A stretch of 64,000 nt of DNA, taken from contig CANMCO010000005.1 of assembly GCA_947496355.1 (NCBI GenBank), forward strand, positions 186,001 to 250,000. Direction: 5' to 3'. This DNA is from an uncultured Aquimarina sp. Its GTDB lineage: Bacteria > Bacteroidota > Bacteroidia > Flavobacteriales > Flavobacteriaceae. The stretch's first letter is position 1. Every line of letters starts with the position of its first letter. The translations under genes were made by a program, and so were the position numbers. The notes under the pieces are model-generated. The model saw nothing but the letters and a program-made list of their open reading frames with translations, was not told the DNA's origin and ran no database searches. Below are positions 55,368 through 64,000 of this stretch, in pieces.

Positions 55368-56627
55368 ATGGAATCAGTTCAAGCCACAAAACAACGATTT
55401 GGAATTATAGGAAACGACCTTAAACTAAACCGTGCGGTAGAAAAAGCTATCCAAGTTGCTCCTACCGACATCTCGGTCCTAGTAACAGGAGAAAGTGGAG
55501 TTGGTAAAGAGAGTATTCCTAAAATTATACATTCACTATCCCATCGCAAGCATGGTAAATATATAGCTGTAAACTGCGGTGCAATCCCAGAAGGAACAAT
55601 TGACAGTGAACTTTTTGGACATGAAAAAGGAGCCTTTACTGGTGCAACTCAAACTCGTAACGGTTATTTTGAAGTAGCCGATGGAGGCACTATATTTCTG
55701 GATGAAGTTGGTGAACTTCCGTTAACTACCCAAGTAAGATTATTAAGAGTTCTTGAAAATGGTGAATTTATCAAAGTAGGTTCATCTAAGGTCCAAAAAA
55801 CAGATGTTCGTATTGTAGCGGCTACCAACGTGAATATGTTTGAAGCGATAAAAAAAGAAAAGTTTAGAGAAGATCTTTATTATCGATTAAGTACTGTTGA
55901 AATTCTTTTACCTCCTCTTAGAGACCGAAAAGATGATATTCATCTTTTATTTAGGAAATTTGCTTCGGATTTTGCTAGTAAGTATAAAATGCCAACCATT
56001 CGCTTAGCAGATGACGCAGTAACTTTATTAGAAAAGTATCACTGGAGCGGTAATATCAGACAATTACGCAACATTGCAGAGCAAATTTCAGTCCTTGAAC
56101 AAAACAGAACAATATCTGCAGTAACTTTACACGGGTATTTACCTAATATGGGAAGTAACCTACCTGCGGTTATCTCTTCGGGGAAAAAAGAAAGTGATTT
56201 CAGTAATGAACGAGAAATTCTATACAAAGTGCTTTTTGATATGAAAGCTGATCTTAACGATCTCAAAAAACTAACCATGGAACTTATGCAAAGTGGTAAT
56301 AATCAAGAAGTACAAAAAGAAAATGAAGGTCTAATAAGAAAAATATATAGAGAAGACAATGAGGAAGAAGTGCGTTTTGAAGAACCTGCAACACCTTCTG
56401 CCGAGGTTCTACAAATACCTTCTGCCTCTACATTATCAAAAGATGAGGACAAATATCATTTTGCTGAAGAAATTGAAGAAGAAGAAACACTTTCGTTACA
56501 TGACAAAGAGCTTGAGTTGATTAAAAAATCTCTAGAACGCAATAGAGGAAAACGCAAGGCAGCGGCAGAAGAATTAGGAATCAGCGAACGCACATTATAT
56601 AGAAAAATAAAACAATACGATCTTTAA
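55368..56627 (+). CDS. Sigma-54 interaction domain transcriptional activator without receiver domain
   Basis: A 419-residue AAA+ activator. Walker A GESGVGKES at about 41-49, the sigma-54-contact loop EKGAFTGATQ at about 85-94, Walker B GGTIFLDEVGEL at about 105-116, and a C-terminal Fis-type helix-turn-helix (KRKAAAEELGISERTLYRKI). No N-terminal receiver is present, so activity may be set by the long acidic linker (about 290-370) or by expression. It is conserved between miaB and lptE in this group. Confidence 0.93.
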   Translation: MESVQATKQRFGIIGNDLKLNRAVEKAIQVAPTDISVLVTGESGVGKESIPKIIHSLSHRKHGKYIAVNCGAIPEGTIDSELFGHEKGAFTGATQTRNGYFEVADGGTIFLDEVGELPLTTQVRLLRVLENGEFIKVGSSKVQKTDVRIVAATNVNMFEAIKKEKFREDLYYRLSTVEILLPPLRDRKDDIHLLFRKFASDFASKYKMPTIRLADDAVTLLEKYHWSGNIRQLRNIAEQISVLEQNRTISAVTLHGYLPNMGSNLPAVISSGKKESDFSNEREILYKVLFDMKADLNDLKKLTMELMQSGNNQEVQKENEGLIRKIYREDNEEEVRFEEPATPSAEVLQIPSASTLSKDEDKYHFAEEIEEEETLSLHDKELELIKKSLERNRGKRKAAAEELGISERTLYRKIKQYDL

Positions 56628-56631
56628 ATTA

Positions 56632-57138
56632 ATGAAGAAACTACAACATATTGCAATAGGGTTAATTGCACTAGTATTAATACAAGGATGTGGAGCCTAT
56701 TCTTTTAGCGGGATATCCATTTCTCCTGAAACTAAGACTTTTCAGGTAAATTTTTTCCAAAATCAATCCCCAAGAATTTTTCCAGGAGTTGATCAAACGT
56801 TTACGAATCAATTACAGGATTTAATCTTGAATCAAACCAATCTTGACCTTGTTACTTCTAGTGCAGACTTAATATATGAAGGAGAGATTGTGCAAGATTA
56901 TGTCTCTCCCAATACGGCAACATCAGACATTACTGCGGCTCAAAACCGGCTTACCATTTCTGTAAACATGAGATTTTATGACTCCAAAGATCCCGCCCAA
57001 GACTTAGAGCAACGTTTCTCATTTTTCTTTGACTACCCTGCTTCTGCATCAGAAAACACAGTGCGAGACGAAGCATTGCAGGTTATTTTTGAACGAATTA
57101 CACAAGATATTTTTAATGCTACTTTAGCTAGGTGGTAA
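56632..57138 (+). CDS. lptE: LptE-family LPS-assembly lipoprotein
   Basis: A 168-residue lipoprotein (lipobox LIQGC, Cys20) with the compact LptE alpha/beta fold (TFQVNFFQNQSPRIFPGVDQ; LILNQTNLDLV; LTISVNMRFYD). It plugs the LptD barrel and helps LPS insertion at the outer membrane. It starts four bases after the activator gene's stop and is followed by a TPR-like gene 17 bases later. Family recognisable, but LptE sequences are short and divergent, so the symbol is given with some caution. Confidence 0.85.
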   Translation: MKKLQHIAIGLIALVLIQGCGAYSFSGISISPETKTFQVNFFQNQSPRIFPGVDQTFTNQLQDLILNQTNLDLVTSSADLIYEGEIVQDYVSPNTATSDITAAQNRLTISVNMRFYDSKDPAQDLEQRFSFFFDYPASASENTVRDEALQVIFERITQDIFNATLARW

Positions 57139-57154
57139 ATACAAATAACATTAC

Positions 57155-58078
57155 TTGAATACAAAAGAACTCACATACTTGATTCAAAACCCTGGAAAAC
57201 TAAATAAAGAACAGGTACGTTCATTGGAGAAACTTTCGCGTGAGTTTCCTTATTTCCAATCTATAAGACCATTATTATTAAAAGGATTAAAAGACCAGGA
57301 AAGCTTTAGGTATAATCAAGAATTAAAAACAACTGCAGCATATACTACTGATCGAAATATTTTATTTGATTTTATCACATCAGATCTTTTTAGAGAGAAT
57401 AAAAATTTGGAATTCACAAAAAAGAAAAGTAGATCAGATATCCCCGTAATCGACCCAAAAGAAGTAAAAGTATTGCCCAGAATGGCAATGGATGATGCAG
57501 TCCGAATGAAAATGGAAGAGGCTGAAGACGTACTTGATCCCGCCTTATTTTCAGCAAGAAACCCAGATAACGCAAAGGAACAAGACACCAATATTGACCC
57601 TGCTAAAGCTAAAAAAGAAGACAAAACACCAGAGGAGATAACACAAATCAACAAGCCCTTGGATTTTGATAAAAAAGAATCACATTCTTTTGCTGAATGG
57701 TTAAAGTTGACTTCTTTGACACCAATTGATCAAGAAAATGATCAAAACACTAGCGCTTCTATTCCTGAAACTCAAGAAGAACAGCCCTCGAAATCACTAG
57801 ATCAAAAAGATAAATTTAATTTAATTGATGAATTTATAGCCAATAATCCAAAGATCAAACCTTCGGCAAAAAATGCCTCTTCCCGCAATTTAGCGAAGAA
57901 AAACATAGTCCCTACAGATGAGCTAATGACCGAAACTTTAGCCAAGGTATACCTGGCTCAAAAAAACTATAAAAAAGCAATTCAAGCTTATAACATATTA
58001 ATTTTGAAAAATCCCGAAAAAAGTGGTTTCTTTGCAGACCAAATTCGAGCAATAAAGAAATTACAAGAAAATAAATAA
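57155..58078 (+). CDS. TPR-like hypothetical protein with TTG start
   Basis: A 307-residue protein opening with TTG (57155) and text NTKELTYLIQNPGKLNKEQ. The first third is helical, the middle (about 120-230) is low-complexity and acidic or polar, and the end contains one TPR-like repeat (ETLAKVYLAQKNYKKAIQAY). No signal peptide. It lies in the conserved lptE-secG interval of Flavobacteriaceae. Function unknown; perhaps an assembly or scaffold factor for the envelope genes around it. Confidence 0.8.
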   Translation: MNTKELTYLIQNPGKLNKEQVRSLEKLSREFPYFQSIRPLLLKGLKDQESFRYNQELKTTAAYTTDRNILFDFITSDLFRENKNLEFTKKKSRSDIPVIDPKEVKVLPRMAMDDAVRMKMEEAEDVLDPALFSARNPDNAKEQDTNIDPAKAKKEDKTPEEITQINKPLDFDKKESHSFAEWLKLTSLTPIDQENDQNTSASIPETQEEQPSKSLDQKDKFNLIDEFIANNPKIKPSAKNASSRNLAKKNIVPTDELMTETLAKVYLAQKNYKKAIQAYNILILKNPEKSGFFADQIRAIKKLQENK

Positions 58079-58087
58079 CAATATATA

Positions 58088-58414
58088 ATGACAACGTTTT
58101 CAATCTTTTTAATACTAATCGTTATCGTATCATTCTTACTTATAGTAGTAATAATGGTACAAAACCCTAAAGGAGGCGGATTATCTTCTTCTTTTGGAGG
58201 AGGTGGAACACAACAGCTAGGTGGTGTAAAAAAGACGACAGACTTTTTAGACAAAAGCACCTGGACTCTTGCAACACTACTACTGGTATTGATTTTACTA
58301 TCTAATGTTGGTTTAATGAACGAAGGTTCTGTTCAGGACTCAAAGGTAAATACTGATGATGTTCAGATCGAAACTCCTGTCACTCCAACTCCAGATGATG
58401 ACACTCAAGAATAA
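58088..58414 (+). CDS. secG: Preprotein translocase subunit SecG
   Basis: A 108-residue protein with two membrane helices (about 5-23 and 55-72) separated by the conserved VQNPKGGGLSSSFGGGG region, exactly SecG. It stimulates SecYEG-dependent export. Translated ten bases after the TPR-like gene. A strong terminator follows. Confidence 0.97.
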   Translation: MTTFSIFLILIVIVSFLLIVVIMVQNPKGGGLSSSFGGGGTQQLGGVKKTTDFLDKSTWTLATLLLVLILLSNVGLMNEGSVQDSKVNTDDVQIETPVTPTPDDDTQE

Positions 58415-58435
58415 TATCTTTTGAAAAACAATTAC

Positions 58436-58470
58436 AAAAATGTCGACTTGTCATAATAGTCGACATTTTT
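58436..58470 (+). terminator. Terminator of the miaB-secG run
   Basis: Perfect thirteen-base stem aaaaatgtcgact / agtcgacattttt with a nine-base loop, 21 bases after the secG stop, with a T run at the end. Confidence 0.9.
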
Positions 58471-58478
58471 TGTTTCAA

Positions 58479-58510
58479 TTTGTCAGTAACAGCCTGCTGG
58501 CATAATTTCT
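58479..58510 (+). promoter_or_regulatory. Promoter candidate for groES-groEL
   Basis: TTTG at 58479-58482 is followed after 20 bases by TAATTTCT, a partial match to the Bacteroidota -7 box TAnnTTTG (two mismatches). It sits 56 bases upstream of the groES start and after the secG terminator. No CIRCE element was seen. Confidence 0.3.
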
Positions 58511-58565
58511 GAAATAAACAGCATCATAATATTTCATTTTAATTTTATAATAAAAACTAATCATA

Positions 58566-58841
58566 ATGGGTGTAAACATTAAACCTCTTTCAGATCGCGT
58601 GGTTGTTGAACCACTTCCTGCTGAAACTCAAACGGCATCTGGATTATTTATTCCAGACTCTGCTCAGGAAAAACAACAAAAAGGTAAAGTTGCTGCTGTA
58701 GGTAGTGGTAAAAAAGATCATGACATGACTGTTAAAGTTGGTGACACTGTTCTTTACGGAAAATATTCTGGTACAGAACTAAAATTAGATGGGAAAGATT
58801 ATTTAATCATGCGTGAGGATGATATCCTAGCCATCGTATAA
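58566..58841 (+). CDS. groES: Co-chaperonin GroES
   Basis: A 91-residue GroES with mobile loop ([14 protein letters not shown]) and roof region. It forms the lid of the GroEL chamber and is cotranscribed with groEL 79 bases later. It is the housekeeping copy, compared with the island copy at 27319. Confidence 0.97.
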   Translation: MGVNIKPLSDRVVVEPLPAETQTASGLFIPDSAQEKQQKGKVAAVGSGKKDHDMTVKVGDTVLYGKYSGTELKLDGKDYLIMREDDILAIV

Positions 58842-58911
58842 AACTAATTCTAAAAACACAAATCACAAATTCTAATTGTATTTCAATTTGGGATTAAAAT
58901 CTTCAAAATAA

Positions 58912-60561
<1,650 letters not shown>

Positions 60562-60635
60562 TCTAGAGCCTGGACAAACAAATAACTTAGCAAGTTTGCA
60601 TAAGAAAAATGCGACCTTAGCTAAATATAATATGA

Positions 60636-60668
60636 GAAACCCATTTTGAAAATTTCAAAATGGGTTTC
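60636..60668. terminator. Bidirectional terminator between groEL and the outer-membrane protein gene
   Basis: Stem gaaacccattttg / caaaatgggtttc with a short AT loop and T/A-rich flanks, serving the converging groEL (plus) and 60674-63334 (minus) genes. Confidence 0.8.
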
Positions 60669-60673
60669 GTTTT

Positions 60674-63334
60674 TTAAAAATTCAAGTCTAAGGACACCAT
60701 CAAATAACGAGGAATTAAATTGCTTTGATGAATTGTCGTAGAGAAATCCGAGTTATTTATTTGTTCAAAAACACTAGTGTCAAGTAAATTTCGACCAATG
60801 ATACGACCAGAAAACCATTTCAACTTTTCTGGTTTATATCGTAGACTAAAATCTAAAAATGAAATATTATTGCTACTTTTCAAATTGGGTATATAGAAAT
60901 AATTAAAAACACTAAATACCAAAGATTTATTAGGCTTATAAATTATTCTAAAAGTATTTGTAATAGCATTATTTGTGTTGCTGAAATTTTCTGAACCCAT
61001 AAATGTAGCTGTCGTATAACTGAAGTTATTTTCAAAATTAACAGGAATGGCAAATGAGGTTTTGAAAAAAATATCTCCAGTATAATTTTTTGAATTGTTA
61101 TTCCTTAATTCTGATTCATTAACAACATTATTAAAATTCGCAAATGTATATTTTGAAGTGTGCACAAAAGTAGTCCTCAAAAATCTTACATATCGGCTGA
61201 TTGAAAATTCAGAAAATAAATTCTCTGTAGTTACCGGTGCCTGAAAATAGGTTCGTGAGATAAAATCATCATTAATATCATAGGATAACAAATAAGGATT
61301 TTCTCTTTTTAGATATCCCAAAGAAAAGTCTAATTCAATATTCTTTGCAAGATCATCTATCCTATAACTTAGCTTATAATTATTTTTTTTAGAAAGTTCT
61401 AATGACACCAGGTTATTTGTCAAAGTTCTATTTGAAGAGACAATATCGCTAGAAAACAAATAATTTTCATTAGGTGTAATATAATCTAATTCTGCCTTAA
61501 AATTAATTTTAGAAAATTTATTTATGAAATACTGGAAACTAAGTAAAATTTTGGGATAAAACATATCTTCAAATTTACTCTGTAACAGATCCTGATTATC
61601 TTTAAAATCTTGCCGAAGATAATTAAGTTGTAATATTGAACTAAATCGCCATTGTTCCTTTTTATAATTAAATGAAAAATTTGATAAATAATTAGTCTTT
61701 TTGTAGTTTGAATTATTTCGAAAACCTTGAATCATTTCAGAATCTTGATTTTTTAATTCAGACAAAAATGGGACTTCATAAAAATTTGCTCCAAGAGAAA
61801 AAGTATATTTAACTCTTCCTTTTCTCCCTAGTAATGTTACATGATTTTGAAAAGCCTCTTTTCTAAATTCACTGTTTTGCTCTAACCTATCCCCTTCATT
61901 CGTTCCTAAAATAAAATCGCCAATTGTTCGAAATAACTGAGGTGTATTATTTTTAGAATATAAGGAAGAAAATTGCATAACAAGCGAATCATTTAATTTT
62001 TGGGTATACAATAATCTGTTTTTCCAAAAAAAGCTTTCTGTATCTAAACTTGAAAAAGTAGCCTCACCAAAATTTCTTTGGAAATTAATTTGGTCTGATA
62101 AATTTTCATAACTTAATGAGGATTCTATTTCTAATAATGATTTTGAAGAAATATTATAGTTCATCTTAATATCAAATCTTCCTTGTTCAGGTTTTTGAAC
62201 GATTTCAGTTTTGTCTCGATATGATAAATTATCCTCTCCAGTAAAAAAAATATTTTCAAATGAGTTTTGAGATCGCAATTTATCTTTCACATAAAACACA
62301 TTATATCTCATTTTAAATTTAGGACTCACTTTATGAATTAAATTATAATTGCCGGACCATTCATCATTTAATCGTATCCGTGCATCCCCAATTCTGGGTT
62401 TAAAAAGTATTACGTTAATATTCTTTTTGCTGTAAAGATCTCTGTTTAAGATTTCTTCTAGTGTTAGATCAGAAGAAAAATAATCAAACGAAGATTTGTT
62501 TAAACCTATGTTATTTAATGAAAATAATCCAAAGGATTTTACTTTTTTGGATACACCTAGTACTGTCGAAGACAAATCATAACGCAATTTATCCCCATAT
62601 CCTAATCCTAATTCACCATTACCTGAATAATCTACCCTGCCTTTTTTCAATTTTAGATTTAAAGCTACGGTTTCTGAACTTTCTACCCCTTTTAGAAATA
62701 AATTTTTAGAATAATTTTCTATTGCTTCTATCTTGTCAATAATATCTACAGATATATTTTTGGTACCTACTGAATAATTACTACCAAAAAGGTCATCTCC
62801 ATCCAATTGCACTTCTTGCACTTTTTTCCCTCTATACTTTATAGATCCATTACCTAAAACCTTAATTCCTGGTATTTTTTTTAATAAATCCTCTACCTTT
62901 TCTTCTGTGCCATCTTTATAAGCCTGAGGATTATAAACAACTGTATCTTTTTTTATCTTAAAAGGCCTTTTAGCAACAAGAATCACTTCTTCTAATTCTG
63001 TGCTTTTAGAAATCAAGGTGAAATCAAATTCATATGTTTTTCCTTTACGTGGTAATTTGACACTATCTTCTTGTTTTTGATATCCCAAAGCAGAAGATGA
63101 TAAATATAATGTATTGTCGTATTTTTCTTTTACCGTATAAAAAAAGTTACCTTCTTCATCAGAAGTGAAAAATTCTGAGATAGTAGAAATGTTTTTATCC
63201 TTTTTTACTAAAAAAGTGACTCCTGGAATTCTGTTCCCTTCTTCATTCTTAACAGAACCTGTTATTGTCTGGGAAATTAGACTATTTGTACAAAGAAAAA
63301 TCAATAAGAATGCTACTGATTTATTTTTAATCAT
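60674..63334 (-). CDS. Outer-membrane receptor-like protein with carboxypeptidase-regulatory-like domain
   Basis: An 886-residue protein. A signal peptide is followed by a beta domain (ITGSVKNEEGNRIPGVTFLV, about 24-43), a plug-like region (KIPGIKVLGNGSIKYRGKKV, about 153-172, with LDGDDLFG) and a long barrel ending in LDLNF. No TonB box or STN domain is obvious, and the plug is short, so this may be a TonB-receptor-like porin rather than a nutrient receptor. It overlaps the GLPGLI protein gene by one base. Receptor-like proteins followed or preceded by GLPGLI proteins are common in Flavobacteriaceae. Confidence 0.82.
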   Translation of the reverse strand: MIKNKSVAFLLIFLCTNSLISQTITGSVKNEEGNRIPGVTFLVKKDKNISTISEFFTSDEEGNFFYTVKEKYDNTLYLSSSALGYQKQEDSVKLPRKGKTYEFDFTLISKSTELEEVILVAKRPFKIKKDTVVYNPQAYKDGTEEKVEDLLKKIPGIKVLGNGSIKYRGKKVQEVQLDGDDLFGSNYSVGTKNISVDIIDKIEAIENYSKNLFLKGVESSETVALNLKLKKGRVDYSGNGELGLGYGDKLRYDLSSTVLGVSKKVKSFGLFSLNNIGLNKSSFDYFSSDLTLEEILNRDLYSKKNINVILFKPRIGDARIRLNDEWSGNYNLIHKVSPKFKMRYNVFYVKDKLRSQNSFENIFFTGEDNLSYRDKTEIVQKPEQGRFDIKMNYNISSKSLLEIESSLSYENLSDQINFQRNFGEATFSSLDTESFFWKNRLLYTQKLNDSLVMQFSSLYSKNNTPQLFRTIGDFILGTNEGDRLEQNSEFRKEAFQNHVTLLGRKGRVKYTFSLGANFYEVPFLSELKNQDSEMIQGFRNNSNYKKTNYLSNFSFNYKKEQWRFSSILQLNYLRQDFKDNQDLLQSKFEDMFYPKILLSFQYFINKFSKINFKAELDYITPNENYLFSSDIVSSNRTLTNNLVSLELSKKNNYKLSYRIDDLAKNIELDFSLGYLKRENPYLLSYDINDDFISRTYFQAPVTTENLFSEFSISRYVRFLRTTFVHTSKYTFANFNNVVNESELRNNNSKNYTGDIFFKTSFAIPVNFENNFSYTTATFMGSENFSNTNNAITNTFRIIYKPNKSLVFSVFNYFYIPNLKSSNNISFLDFSLRYKPEKLKWFSGRIIGRNLLDTSVFEQINNSDFSTTIHQSNLIPRYLMVSLDLNF

Positions 63335-64000
63335 TAATTAATTTTGTCTAGTTTTTCCAAAATTCCCTTTGGGATATCAATAAAATATCCTGTAAAAAAA
63401 TTTGGCAGATACGTTATAGCAGCATCGCTCTCATACCCTCTTTCTTTTGCCCATTTGGCCTTAATAGCTGCATTTGTTGCCAGTTTTTGTCTTTTAAAAT
63501 CCATCAATGCTAGTGAAGCGGTATCTTCATAGCTACAGTAATCCATTACTTTATGATTTGAAAAGAATTTTTTATGAAAACCAAACACCTGATCGCTATT
63601 TTTATTCTTTACACTAAGTAATTTCCATTGGCGACCGCTCTTATTTTCTGGATTAGCAAATACCATAACTTCTACAATCATACCAGGTAACCCATTTAAA
63701 CGAAAAGGACCAAACGAAATAGGCACTTCGGTTGTAAACCAAGCCTCATAATATCTACCATGAAGTTGTAAAGTTGCCTTTTGACAATTATATATATCTA
63801 TTTTTTTAGCATCATCTGTAAATTGCCAATCAAGTTTCTCCTTACCAAATTTATAAATGAATTCTTTTTGTTTGCCTTTGGTAAAAGGAACTCTTACAAA
63901 AACTTCATCTTTGGTCGAATACGAAAAACTAGAAAGCTTATCTGTGTTTTTCCTTTGAAATACAACCACCATAGCTCCTTCATTAGAATTTTTGTTTGTA
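63334..64000 (-). CDS. GLPGLI-family protein (5' end outside the window)
   Basis: At least 221 residues are visible; the frame is open to the last base, so the signal peptide and true start lie beyond 64000, although an internal Met exists at 63972. The defining motif is LNGLPGMIVEV (G-L-P-G-M-I here), with a beta-rich body (YNCQKATLQLHGRYYEAWFT). Function unknown; family members are exported and often paired with receptor-like genes, as here (one-base overlap with the downstream receptor-like gene). Confidence 0.85.
   Translation of the reverse strand, partial: TNKNSNEGAMVVVFQRKNTDKLSSFSYSTKDEVFVRVPFTKGKQKEFIYKFGKEKLDWQFTDDAKKIDIYNCQKATLQLHGRYYEAWFTTEVPISFGPFRLNGLPGMIVEVMVFANPENKSGRQWKLLSVKNKNSDQVFGFHKKFFSNHKVMDYCSYEDTASLALMDFKRQKLATNAAIKAKWAKERGYESDAAITYLPNFFTGYFIDIPKGILEKLDKIN

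Overview
The window is AT-rich chromosomal DNA from a member of the Bacteroidota, most likely a marine Flavobacteriaceae (an Aquimarina- or Tenacibaculum-like organism; the genus is a guess). The main evidence is a complete gldK-gldL-gldM-gldN block (gliding motility and type IX secretion), SusC/FecA-type TonB receptors with FecI/FecR regulators, DUF4249 and GLPGLI proteins, and a TAnnTTTG-type promoter element.

Layout. 1-4.8 kb (minus strand): a hydroxamate siderophore operon running decarboxylase, N-hydroxylase, MFS exporter, then a fused acyltransferase/NIS synthetase that leaves the window. A palindrome sits next to its likely promoter. 5.0-8.7 kb: an exported NAD-dependent epimerase-like protein, a membrane-bound AraC regulator and an uncharacterised protein whose C-terminus resembles small nucleases. 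8.9-34.0 kb: a region punctuated by copies of the 3' half of the initiator tRNA gene (8860, 23245, and the intact gene at 34032-34104). This is the signature of tandem genomic islands built up at one tRNA gene, but no integrase gene remains visible. The first segment holds a FecI/FecR/TonB-receptor/DUF4249 system, a His/Met-heptad lipoprotein, and an ABC exporter grouped with a frameshifted siderophore-type receptor. The second holds a DUF1611 protein, a PLP racemase fused to a VanX-like dipeptidase, an extra GroES, a Branch-type glycosyltransferase, a cupin, an MscS channel, an SPFH protein, an AraC regulator and several very small proteins.

34.2-64 kb looks like core chromosome: a CPXCG protein, a MarR-RND efflux operon, an ABC-F ATPase, DUF983, a FAD oxidoreductase, gldKLMN, a degenerate arginase-family gene, topA, a membrane protein, miaB, a sigma-54-type activator, lptE, a TPR-like protein, secG, groES-groEL, and an outer-membrane receptor-like protein paired with a GLPGLI protein that leaves the window.

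Functional links. The siderophore operon would make, hydroxylate, acylate, join and export cadaverine-type hydroxamates. The FecI/FecR/receptor set is a classical cell-surface signalling circuit. gldKLMN encodes the T9SS ring and motor. miaB to secG is a run of conserved housekeeping genes. The second island segment reads as an envelope, stress and D-amino-acid cassette, but that joint role is inference. All similarity statements come from reading the sequence; no database search was run.
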